Shown here: positions 34,936-46,076 of the stretch, piece after piece
Layout: each line of letters starts with the position of its first letter
How positions within the stretch are numbered: position 1 is the first letter of the stretch
Origin: Whalleya microplaca
Lineage: Eukaryota > Ascomycota > Sordariomycetes > Xylariales > Xylariaceae
Direction of reading: 5' to 3'
Length of the DNA: 64,000 nucleotides
Assembly: GCA_022497155.1 (NCBI GenBank)
Contig: MU385734.1
Span: forward strand, 1 to 64,000
Program-made: the position numbers and the translations under genes
Notes under the pieces: generated by a model
Databases searched by the model: none
The model's input: the letters and a program-made list of their open reading frames with translations, nothing else
What the model was told of the DNA's origin: nothing

Positions 34936-35815
34936 TGTGTCGTTTCGTCGAGCGGAAATCAATTGATTCACGTTGAAGGTCGGTCCAATTGGGTGACGAT
35001 AGCAGCTGGCGGTTTAGAGCTCAGAGCGCCACAGCTTGGATCACGTGATGTCATCTTAATTGGTCTATCATCATTGGTGGTACCCTGGCCATTATTACGT
35101 AACTGTGTATTTTGTACCTTCTGGTGCCAAAGTGAAGCCCTACAGAGAAGCCTTGAGAAATGTATGTAGTTGACACGTCCGAACCGTTGAAAGTTCATTC
35201 CTCATATCTCATCACTCGTAGTTGGATATGTTGAAGTAACATATTTGCTTTTTTTATACGATTCTCACCATTTCGAATCAGTGTGACGATATAACCAAAT
35301 CCCTTCTGGCATATGAACCAACTGCATGTGTATCATAGGATGACACAGCCCCCTCCTCCAGGTTTCAATTGTAACAAGAATGACGTATGAAGGGTGGCTC
35401 AGGATTCTCATCCAACGCTCTTCACTTTCATAGCGTGAAGCACGTGAGTCTCTATCGTAATCGGCAGTGTAAGTCATGAAATTGTAGGCATCTGAATACG
35501 CAGTTAAGTTTGCAGAATCGAGCTCAATTGATTGCGGCTCCCAAACAAGAGCTGAAAACAGAATACGGGAAGTTATTCATCCGCCGGGGAAAGGCCCCCA
35601 GGGAGTTGTTTCTCGCCTATATCACACACACGCGTTTGCACATATCAATGGTCGGACCAGGCAACGAAAAGAAAAGTGAAAAATAATCCAGGTGTTGTCC
35701 ACCGCCGTCCTCGTATCTCCCAGAGACGGGCCGTGGCCTCTTCTAATTGCAAAACCTTACAACAGACAGCAGTAGCGCGCTGTCGGGACCAAGGGGTATT
35801 GCGGGTATCAATCAT
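34936..35815. other. Gap between the complex I gene and the BAR-protein gene
   Basis: About 0.9 kb holding the promoter of the complex I subunit gene and the 3' UTR of the BAR-protein gene. No gene was recognised. Confidence 0.45.
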
Positions 35816-37111
35816 CTACGAGGCGCTTTCGCGGCTCTTGCGGTAGCTGGCCTACAACAGAGTTAGTTAGCCAGTAGATTACATAGAATCGAAATGTCCT
35901 TTATCTTACCTCTTGCTCAACTTGGAGACCTTCAATGACGGGCGCAAGCTCGTTTAGAATCTCGTAGGACTTCTTGTGATACTCAACCTGGGCAGCGATG
36001 AGCTCGGCAAGGTTGCGGAGAGGCTCGGGAGTATCCAGAACCTGTAATGTGAACATCAGCCATACGATCGTTTTGTCAAGTCCTTAAATCCTGTAATGAC
36101 TCACGTTCTTCATAACGCTCACGGCTTCCTCGGTCTGGGTGACGAATTCGTCCTCGGCCTTCTCGATCTCCTCTTGAGCTTCAGGGCTCAGCTCCTCAGA
36201 AGTCGGCGGGTGCTCTTCGCCGCGCGGGGAAATGCCACCCATCTTCCAGGTCGTGCCCTTGGCGCGGGACTTGACCGAGTCCAGCGTCAGGCGAGCCTTC
36301 TCGACGTTCTTGCGAGCGCGCGTCGCGAACATGAGGTTGGTGTTCAGCGTGGTGTTCCAGCCAGCGAGGAACCGGCTCTGGATCTGAGCATCCTGGGCGA
36401 GACGGGCCTCGCCGACCCGTTCGCTGGCCAGCGCATACTTCTCGAGAGCGGTCGCGAGAGGGTCCTCGCCTGGACCGGTGTGTTGCTGGTGGAGGAGTTG
36501 AGAACCCGCCAGACTAGAGCGGGCGAGCGCGTGGCTGAAAGTCTTCGGCTGCGGCTTCGCCGAAGGAGGTGCGGTCAAGGCAGCCTGCGCTTCAGCGGGC
36601 GTAGCGGCAGTGGAGAGAAGGTGGACTTTCTCGCTAACCGTGCGACCAAGATCCGAGAACGTCTCCTTGATGTTCGGAGGGTAGTCGTAGGGCTCGTGTG
36701 AGTATTGAGAACTTCAACGAAGAAACAGCACGTTAGCGAAGGCGGTCGCACACATGACAATGGATGAATGGATGCACTCACGTCACGGCGAGGATCTTCT
36801 GATGGACCTGCTTGAGGGCATCGACTCGCTTCTCGAGATCGATGTAGTCAGGTGGCAGCTGGGTCTACACAATGTCAATCATCAGTGGTGATCACGACTC
36901 TTTCGAACTAACGCCAACCTTGTCCTCGGCCTGGCCAAGCTGTTCCTTGGTGTACTGGAACGAACGCGAGGCGAACGGCGCGATCTGCGAGCCGATGGAG
37001 CTATTGCGGTTATCAGCACGTCAAAGCTCTGTGGTGGATGTGAATACATCACAACGGGTCAGGGCTGCGATTATACCTCAGGCTGGTACCGAAGGCCTTG
37101 AAATTGTCCAT
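35816..37111 (-). CDS. gvp36: BAR-domain protein, Gvp36-like
   Basis: Membrane-curvature protein of the Gvp36 group, associated with Golgi vesicles and endocytosis in yeast. Six exons; introns at 37001-37076, 36865-36918, 36712-36781, 36042-36104 and 35852-35909 give 324 residues from the ATG at 37111. The N-terminus MDNFKAFGTSLSSIGSQIAP followed by FASRSFQYTKEQLGQAEDK is the amphipathic start typical of the family. TQLPPDYIDLEKRVDALKQV and SQYSHEPYDYPPNIKETF follow. The BAR region covers most of the rest as long charged helices, including FLAGWNTTLNTNLMFATRAR and VEKARLTLDSVKSRAKG. It ends VEQEASYRKSRESAS. The last exon is 36 nt. Confidence 0.88.
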
Positions 37112-37954
37112 CTTGGGCGGATTGATGTTGGTGATGTAGTGTGGAAATGGCTTGAGTGGTTGCAGATGGTCGAAACTAATTGACTGATGACGAATTGTTG
37201 ATACGAAAAAGACACCTTTGGTAGGTGTTGCCTGCTACGCCAATGGAAGCTGGTGGATCGTTTACAGGCGTCGTCAGGGGCACAGTTTAGGTAGCTGCTG
37301 CTGCTGCGTCTTGCGTCTTGCTCGCATTCTGTCAGATCCAGCCCCACTGCATCCTAACACGTGATTCCGTTACGCCCACCCCGTTTTGTGGCTATCTAAT
37401 CTGGCATGCTCTCTACAACGACACCCAACATGCCTTTCTATTAATGCCTCGAAGGAATCTCGAAAGGAGGCTGGGAGGCTATGTGTTTATTTCTACTGAT
37501 CAACATACGCATTCCTGTTGTCTAAGCTCAATATGTCCCAGTAAATAGTCGGCTATCGAGGCTGTCGAGCCGGGAGATCTGGCAGTCTGGCGATTTGACA
37601 ACCCGCTAGCGGTTAGAAATGTAACGACGAGCTGCAGACTGAAACGAATCAATATACTGCGTAGTAATTGTCATAACACATCGATTCTTATGTCCACCAA
37701 CTACGTGCTATGTGATTATAAGAAGTATGCTCCGCCAACGAGTACCGGCAGTATGTATGTCGCCCACTTTCCGCAGCGCTCTAAATGCTAGTATGCCTGA
37801 CAGACGCCTTCTATTATGCAACGAATCCCTCCAAAATGCCGCCCTCATAACATGCAGACATGCAACCCCGCTATAACGTGCCATGACGTGAAATGATCTA
37901 TGCAACAAGCCCGCTTTTTGAATCGTTTTAATCATCCGGGCATGCGTTTAATAT
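37112..37954. other. Gap between the chitin synthase and BAR-protein genes
   Basis: About 0.84 kb: promoter of the BAR-protein gene on the left side and 3' UTR of the chitin synthase gene. No gene or repeat was recognised. Confidence 0.45.
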
Positions 37955-40547
37955 TTATGGTTTAGGAGTGCTTGGCCGATTCGGCGTGTTCGGCTCATTC
38001 GGGTCAGACTCGTACCCTTCCATCTCGCCCTCGTCGACATCTGCTGTCGATGTGCGCACCCAGCTGGCCCGCCCTAGCGGGCTTCGCCCCGTCCGGTTCC
38101 GCTGGCGGTTCCCGCCCGGCACCCCCAGGCTCTGTCTAGGAGCACGCGAGGCGTCATGGCCAGCTAGAAGAGACGAGCCAGGGCCGGGCGATGGTGCGCG
38201 AGAGGATCGGCTGCTCTCGTTGCTGCCAGGTCTGTGGTGGTACTCGGTACGTGTGACCTCCGAGGTTGCGGAGTCGCTCGCATCCCAGCCGCTCTTGTCC
38301 AGCTCCGCATCCGAGAACTCGTATACCTGGCCCCGTGGCGGGATGGCATATTTCTTGGAGCTCTCGATGAACTGGTTATACTGGTTGGCTTGCGCCATCT
38401 CGTACTTCTTGCGGTCCTCATCACCCATGATGCTCTCGACTCGCCGGGGAAAGTACACCGAGTTGTTGCCGGTGGTCATGAAACTGTCCCAGGAATCTCG
38501 GGGCTTCAGCGAATACCGTGGGTTATGCGCACCGTATTCGCCGCCCGGCACGTTGACGCTGTAAGACGATTCCTCGGGGTAGTCGTAGAAGCCGTCGGCT
38601 TTCTTCTCGGGCGCAGCAAATTTGCCTTCGACCTTCTCGGGAGGCAGCACCTTGCTCTTTGTTCGCTTCACTTCCGCAGTGCCCTTGCCTTTGCTCTGTT
38701 TCCGTTGCACTTCAGCCGCAGGCATAAACGTCTCCGGCACGACGTTGAGATCGTCGCCCGCTTTCTCGGCCTGTTCGATGGCCTGTTGGGGTGTCGTATC
38801 CGCGTCGGCAGTAGCAGCGTCAGCACGAGGCCCACCCCAGGTTCGCTGGCCGGCCGTGAAAATCCCGTACACCATGTAGTACCAGTTGAAGAACGGGTTC
38901 AGGATGAACATCATGGGGTAGAGCCAGATCTTGTATCGCTTTAGCTTGAAGCCGAAGTACAGCATCATCAGCCAGTTCAGTCCGAGCGAGATCGCAATGA
39001 ATCCGACGGGGAGCTGGTCAACCCTCATCGTCGTCGTCATTATCGAGAGGATCATGATGAAGAAAAGCAGGGCCGTCGTCCGAATCGTGTTCTGCATGAA
39101 TCGAACCACAAGCAAAATAGGGTATCGCTTCCAGAGACGCCAGTCCGTCAACATGCAAACTTCGTTTGTGATGAACCCAAGGAACCACCTTCGCCGTTGC
39201 TTAACCAGCGACTGAACAGTCTGCACCGCCTCTGTCTTGCAAAATGCCGAGGTGCACATCTGGATCTGATACCGCTTCTTCGCGCCGATCATGAAGAGAT
39301 GCGTAAGCCATCGGTCCTCGCCGAGATGGCCCTTGGCGAAGTCGAACAGATCCTCGCACTGCTCGGCTTTGTCGGCAAAGTAGTATTTGGCCATCCTTCG
39401 GAATGCGGAGAACCGCAGCATCGTCAGAGCGCCGGGCAGACAGGTAACAGCACCGCAACCGGACTCGACGGTCCTCTCAAACAGCTGTCCGTGGATATAC
39501 TCCATGTCCTGGAGCAGGGTGATGACACTGTGCTTCCTCGTGGTCGACGTGATGACTCCGGTCATGGCCAACATGTCTCTGCGGTTTCCGGGGCTGAGCT
39601 CCATATCGTAGACGAAATTCTGCAGACAGACCCTATCCAAAATGCAGTCAGAATCAATGAAGAGAATGAAGAGGTTGTCGTTTCGCTTCAGGTAGTCCTT
39701 GTAGACCTTGTCGATGAGTTTGAAGGTCGATTTCTGGCAGTGCCGCTTTCCTCCGTGGGGGAATCGAGAGACAGTAATGCGGGCCGCCCGGTAGGTGACA
39801 TCGATACTCTTAGGGTACGACTCTAGCGTCAGGGGCACACCCAATTTTTCTATGGTGTTGAGATACAACTCGTCCTCCTGGTCGCCGTCGAACGAGAGAA
39901 ACACGTGAATGCACGAAGGCGGATAGTCACAGTCCACGACGGAGTTGATAGCGGTGACGAGGACTTCAGGCTCCTCCTTGTAGCAGGGCATAACGATGAC
40001 GACCTTGGGCGCGGAGACCTCGTCCAGCACCTGCTTGACCCGTTTCGTCCTTCCCAGCTGATGGGTGACCAGCTGGTACACGCAGAAAAGCCACGGAACC
40101 GTCAAGAGACCGGCAAAACTCCAGAAGGCAAACCATTGAAGCACATCGACCATCCGGTCTGGCCAGTACTGCGTGATCTCAGTAGGAAGAGGTAGAGTGA
40201 CGATCATAATAGGTAAAAAGATAAAGCTATCACTGTCAGCAGTGATCAAAGGATGTGTATCTCATCGGGGCTTACCGAAGGCCAGTAAAAAAGAATCCAA
40301 CAATAACCGCTAAGACCCTGATGGTCCAGTGCTCCGCCTTCTGGAAGACCTTGACCAGGCAGTATAAGAACGCAGCAAGCCATAAGAACCATTCGAGCAA
40401 GGCCGCCAGCATAACCACGCCTACTATGGCGGTATATATGATCTAAAGAGCAAAATGAGCGGATTGTACGATGGATAGATCAGCCTCTCAGGCTGGTAAA
40501 GTGCTCACCTCGTGGATCGGCCATGTCGCCGTGATATCGTTCGCCAT
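37955..40547 (-). CDS. Chitin synthase, class VI-type (ChsD-like)
   Basis: Plasma-membrane processive glycosyltransferase (GT2) polymerising UDP-GlcNAc into chitin. Three exons (13 codons, 167 nt, then the body); introns at 40443-40508 and 40233-40275 give 827 residues. N-terminal membrane segments precede the catalytic domain: VVIVMPCYKEEPE (about 146-158), the DSD in FILFIDSDCILD (262-264), CLPGALTMLR (about 333-342), GEDRWLTH (EDR 374-376) and the acceptor/product motif QRRRW (414-418). Further membrane segments follow, then a long hydrophilic tail (about 530-827) rich in Ser/Pro and charged residues. There is no myosin motor domain and no class I-III N-terminal domain; with the length, this fits the small class VI group. 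Class assignment is by overall resemblance. Confidence 0.9.
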
Positions 40548-41433
40548 TTTGACCAAGCGAATGATAGGTACTATGCGGCGCCGGCAAGAGAACGATTGCA
40601 GTCAGATGCGGATGTCGCAAGATATGTAAATGAATTCAACGGGAAGCGGCTGCCACGTTCGGATTAAAGCTTGAGTGATTCTCATGCAGGGATCCGTGTG
40701 GCTAAAAAAAGGCAAGGCGTGAGACGTGGTGACACAAAAACAGGCGTATATGCGGCACCTTGCAGCTTGACGCAAGGGGATTTCCTGTTTTGAGTGGAGC
40801 GTTTTCGGAAGAGAAGAAAATTTCCCTCGCAGGCTGTGTGTGCGAGGTCTTCGTGCGGCGACCAGACGGTGACAGGTATCCTCCTATCCATACACTCGGG
40901 ACGAGAGCTAGCCGAAAACTACTGGCTGCGAGGTATAACTAGCTGTTATCCTGCAGCAATGTACCACGGGAGTTCGTACACGACAAAAATAGACGCCGAA
41001 GATTTGTAACAATCAGTCTAGCTGATGGCTTTTTGTTCTTGCAGACACGATCGGCTTGCCCATACACTTCTCGTCGCGTTCTAGAAGTCTACTGTTTTTG
41101 GTCCGAACAGTTCACAAGCTCAGTGTAACGGAATATCTCCTATGCTAGCAAAGCACTCATTGTGTGCTAAGGAGAGTTTAGTATTGTTCCGATACGTGAG
41201 ATTTGTAGAACCAACAGCGGCTGAAAGACCAGAAGAACAATAGGCGTGTGTATATAAGGTAGTATAAGTGAACGACTGAGTATAAGCGGCGATTGTCGGA
41301 CAGAGCAAGCAAAGTCCTTTAAGGGATCTCAGAGGTGAATAGATGATCGACAGCCCATGGCAAGCTAGAAGAATGGAATAGATGAGCAGGATCCAGCTAT
41401 GATGTTAAGGACGCCGCGTGTGTAAGTCGGACG

Positions 41434-41611
41434 ATCCTTCAGATCTAGACGTGCCGCTGGCGATGGAAGCGTATTAGTCGATGGGACCTGCAGACGAGAT
41501 GCATCTATGGGAACGGTGATATTTAGATTGACCAGGATAGGATCTCGCTTTATTGTGATAGTTTGTTTGGCCCCAGTGGCACAATAAAATATGGTGCCAG
41601 ATCTGAAGGAT
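41434..41611. repeat. 13-bp inverted repeat pair
   Basis: ATCCTTCAGATCT at 41434-41446 is exactly inverted at 41599-41611, with 152 bp between. A second inverted pair, TTTATTGTG and CACAATAAA, lies inside it near the right arm. This may be a decayed inverted-repeat element; no target duplication was recognised. Confidence 0.4.
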
Positions 41612-42108
41612 ATTGTCACAGTGATCAACTATGGGTGAATGGAGCGTTGTTTTCATCAGCTCCCGGGTTGTGAGTAAAATGAGATGGTTCGAGGTAGCAC
41701 CAAGACTCATCCGAGACCATCTGACCATACAAACTCGCCTTCATTCAGCCCAGTCCCTGCCAGAATATAGTAACCAGGAGGGCATGTCTATGAAGCAGGA
41801 CGAAATGTGCCAACGAGTATTTTCATCACATGCCATGGGCAGCAGGTGATTCTACACTGGGTATCGGAATGCGAAGGCAAGAGTCAACAACGTACGAGAT
41901 GAGGAACTACATCACGCAAGACTGCCGCCTTCTTCATACAAGTGCCTAGACCAGGCCAGGTTGGGCCCATATGTACTTCAGGCAACGCTGGGCTGTCTAT
42001 GGAAACCCAGGTACCTACAGGTATGTTATTCAGGTAGGTAGCCACCCGCATACGCACCTGCTTTCCACCTATGTGAGCTGATATGTATGTCGCTTAGGTA
42101 GAGGGTTA

Positions 42109-42122
42109 GGTACCTAGGTACC
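42109..42122. repeat. 14-bp palindrome GGTACCTAGGTACC
   Basis: A perfect palindrome within a cluster of TACCTA-type repeats (about 42000-42130). The identical 14-mer occurs at 62485-62498. Confidence 0.8.
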
Positions 42123-44884
42123 TACATAGCTACCCAAGATGTCACAGCCGTCCATTGAGGCGTGAAACGGCAAAAAGGATTGAAGCCATCCAGGATAGGT
42201 GTTCAAGGAGAAAAGAAAAAAGCTGGCGCGCGTATGCGTCCTGTCTGTTGGTAGAAACGTGTCGTAGGTGCATTCTTTACTTTAGCCAGTAGCTCACGTC
42301 CGGCTGAGTACCGGGCCGTTTGGAAACCAATTAATATGTCCCTTCGACGTCGTCAGCAAATCCAGGGTATTTCGCAAGGCACAAGGCCATTCTACTTGCA
42401 TTCAGGCCATGCGAAAGGGAAAAAAAAAGAATCAGGATCTGGTTCACAAAATTAAAGGGACGCGGTGGCAGCTGTCGTGCTACAGCGTCAACGGTTGGAA
42501 TAGACATTGGTCAGCCACTATATGCAACTATATCTTACCTCATACAAAGGAATCGAGCCTGGCTTGAAATTGAAACAAGTCATGGAATATTTGCATTTGT
42601 ATGGCTTGAAACTTATTACAATTACATATTACGATTACAGTCTTACAGCTAAAGGAATAAGAGTGTGTAATAACTACAACCAACGACATATGTGCTACAT
42701 ATAAGTAATAATCGATGCCAAATTCATACAAAGAGCGGGAGGCTCAATAGGGGACGGCTGTGGCGTAGACCGACTGCCGTTAGCGGAGGGGCCCGCTGAA
42801 AAGGGAGATCTTAGCGAGAGATGTCTTACCTTAGGCCAATCGCTGCAAGGGCCACCTCCACTGTACCCAAGATCCCGTAAGCCGCAGATATAATTGTGGG
42901 GATGAGGAGAGACACCCAACACCGTCAGACCGTGAAAAAGTTCCGATGGGGTCATTGGAAGACTACTTTGCACTATTAATTTACATTGATTATACTGCCC
43001 GACAGACAGCTCGTCAACGCACTCCTACACGCAGGCACACGTAAGCTCCAATATGTTCCCACGAGGTGGTATAGTGGTTCGCAAAGTAGCACTCTTCAGG
43101 AGTAATCTAAATTTTCTGGGGAACATCCTGCAGGCTCTGAATGGCGGTTCCAGCGCGCGGTTCTAGAGCAAAGCGAGATCAACCGGTTTATCCGGTGTCG
43201 CCTCTGAATATCGATCCTCAGTCACACCCATAAGTCTCATCAAAATGGAGAAGATCGCGCTAGGTGAGATCGCTGCTGAGAGGCTAGTTGCGAGATAGAT
43301 GCCTAGAAGCATTGAAGCCCTTGACGTAGTACAATATAGACGTACTAGTACCGGTAGTTGTTCGTCATCTTATCGCTCCGTACGCATCGATCCTATGTTT
43401 TGTTGGCCCCCAGACCCCCTCCATGGCCGGGACCCGAAGGATTCAACAATCACAAGTGCCGGTACGGCACGCTTGTCTAAGCCAAGGGGGCTGCTCGCTT
43501 TACAGCCCTGTCTGTCAGCCAGTGCATGGGGGCCGGACGCCCGATTCTAAATAGCCGAAACGTCGTCCATGGCCCAATCCATGACCGCGCGGCGTCGAGC
43601 TAGATTCAGCACTGATCGAGGTAGTCAGTAAGACTCGACCCTCCAGATGTCATCGAGAAAAAGAGGAGGATGGAGGCCAGCCTACACAGAGGCTGGACCT
43701 CGCCAAGAGATCAGTTGTTCCCATCAGTATGGCCGCCGCTAAATATCTCTTTTTCTTCCTAGGAAAAGAAACATGTCTCGAATGTGGCTTCTCTAAACCA
43801 GGACTCTCCCAGCTTCCAATGTGATCGCGCAATCGATCATCCCTTTGGAGGCGTTCGAATTGCATTGCCAAGCCTGAAATACGAGACCCGACGTGGACCA
43901 ATCGGGGAGCTCAGACGGTCCAACAGATCCAACATTGGTTGCAAACGCCTCAAAATGTACGACAATATAAAATGTCATAAGTTGTGCAACACACGTTCTT
44001 CTTGACAACTGCGTCGAGTAGCATCCTTCAATCCCTTAATAGCAAGCTGACGCTAGGCGGTTTGCAACCTGCTAGCTTGCTAATACCGAAGCGGCGAAGA
44101 GGAATTTTACTTCTCGGCGAAAAGTCGATTCGTTATGTCATAGAAATGTTGGCGCTCGGGTTCACCAGTCCAGGAAACTGACCGATTGGTGTTTGTTTTC
44201 GTCACAATATCGTGGTGCATGCGCATCCAGATCTTTCGGCCAAGATCGCTAGGTATGAGTTCACTGTGCACATTGATAGCAGCTCGCCTCAAGTACTCAG
44301 GTTCCTATCGTTCTTCACCATGGTGGCTTATAGCTAGCTTCAGCTTGTAATACGTAGGGCTCTGTGGTTTGAGGTTCATTTCGTAGCTAAACTCTCAGAC
44401 CTCCTATCGTTGAGCTTTGCAGCGTATATCAATGTAGGTGCACGATGAATGACACGGCACTGACCTCAAACTCTGCGTACGCAATGCATAGAAATCTGCT
44501 CCTACCGAGGGAATGAGATCAGGCACCGCACAGAGCATTTTGCCCAAGTCGCCGTTTATTCCATCATCAGTGCTAACACAGATACGTGTGGATCCTCGTT
44601 CTGCAACGGCAAGGCTAGATCTTCTGTCTGATACAGCATAGTCACTATATCCCTCCCCAGCGCTTGAGATGAGCTTAAGGCGTACTTCTCGCTCCGTATA
44701 GCTACTTGCTGGCGTATGGCGCTGTGTCAAGGTGATCGTAAAGTATGCCGCCAGATGGTTTGCCTCAACTGCCTATCTGATGACTTAAACCATCCCCTGG
44801 CGCAAGAAGTAGGCAGCTCGATCGATCCAGTAAAATCGTACTAAGGCATACCCCGTTCTTGCAGTCCTTAGGCATCACGAGGGT

Positions 44885-45319
44885 GAGGACCAGCTAACCA
44901 AGGAGTCCCGGCTTGTTCTCGGCCGTCCGAAATCCAAATTCTTCATCCTAGGACCCGAGGGCTTGAAGACCGTTGAACAATGCTGTTCGTATCTACTTGG
45001 GTGCACGGCATGTCGATGCAGCCACCATGTCGCTCTCCGAAAGCCCGATCTGGGCATTGTCGCGACAAGGCCGCCTACTTCAGGGACCCCCAATGATAGA
45101 CAATCCGTGATGGCCTTCGCCCGGACGAGGACGCTTGCTCAGGGACACGATGCCGCGCATTTAAAAGTGAAAACCGCCACCTGGGTAGACGACGTGGTCG
45201 TCCATATGGCGCGCAGGCGAGGGAGAGAACTGAAGGCCAGACCCATCCCGCGAATAGGGCCGGAAGAGTCGGTCAAGTGGCTCGCCACAGATGGAGCCCA
45301 TCAGCCTGCACCACGTTGA
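44885..45319 (+). other. Orphan coding-like stretch, possible gene remnant
   Basis: An open frame of about 145 codons with no in-frame ATG near its start; the frame includes GRPKSKFFILGPEGLKTVEQ and later KPDLGIVATRPPTSGTPN. No domain could be named and no convincing flanking exons were found. It may be the remnant of a gene or of a mobile element, or simply chance. Confidence 0.25.
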
Positions 45320-46076
45320 TGAAGTGTGCAGGGCGCGTCGCTTATTGAGTTTCTCGTAAGAGTTTGTATTGCTTGAGGGCTCCCTTATGTCATATCCACT
45401 CTCGGAGGCGTCTTGAAGGCATCGCGAGTCCCGTGCTGAAGCTGCACTGCTTTTATCGGGTGCTAGATCCCACTAGGGACGCATGTCAGATCGAAAGTCA
45501 GTAATAAGACGCATGATATATACTCCTTTGAAGTAGAGGGCCTCTTCAACGGTAGAAGCGATCCAAATCTTACCGAGCTTCAAGGATTTTGAGACTCCGA
45601 CCCGCGAGGATATAAGGAGACGGAGGCGCTCTTCATAAACCTATATATGACAACATTAAGCGATAGACCCCCACGACTCGAGCGTCTTAGACGGAGATCG
45701 AGGACGTCGGCTGTCCGGACCTATGGTGCGGAAAACTGCCTATCAATTGTGGAGCAGCTCCGAAGGAGGGGGGTGTGTATCGGGGGTTGCATCGTCTCGC
45801 TGTAGATATGCCAGAAGATACACGCTGACCAGTGTGATAGATAGCTGGCGCATAAGCGTTGCCTATTCTAGGTCACTCGGCAAGGGTCTATGTTACCTTG
45901 ATATCCAGTCAAGAGCGAGTCAGCGCTGTCGTTGTGATAGAAGCTGCTCTTAACTATATGATATAGTGTGCGATATATACCCATCCCAGTGTATTGGTAA
46001 AGAATCTAGTACATTGTGCTGGTGATACGTATTCAAGAATTTTGTGCGGTCTCTGTAGCAATAAGGGATACAAGAC

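Larger units (their letters stand above)
40548..46076. other. Gene-free stretch between chitin synthase and the permease pseudogene
   Basis: The left end holds the chitin synthase promoter. Elsewhere no intact gene was found over about 5.5 kb. Seen: a 13-bp perfect inverted repeat at 41434-41446/41599-41611, a 14-bp palindrome GGTACCTAGGTACC at 42109-42122 among other TACCTA repeats, a tRNA-A-box-like string near 43066-43080, and a coding-like but orphan open stretch about 44885-45319 (+). Confidence 0.4.

Noticed and set aside
38234..38944. Long + strand open frame opposite the chitin synthase
   Set aside because: Antisense shadow of the conserved chitin synthase exon.
43060..43105. tRNA A-box-like string (GGTATAGTGGTT)
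   Set aside because: No matching T arm or acceptor pairing within tRNA distance; at most a relic.
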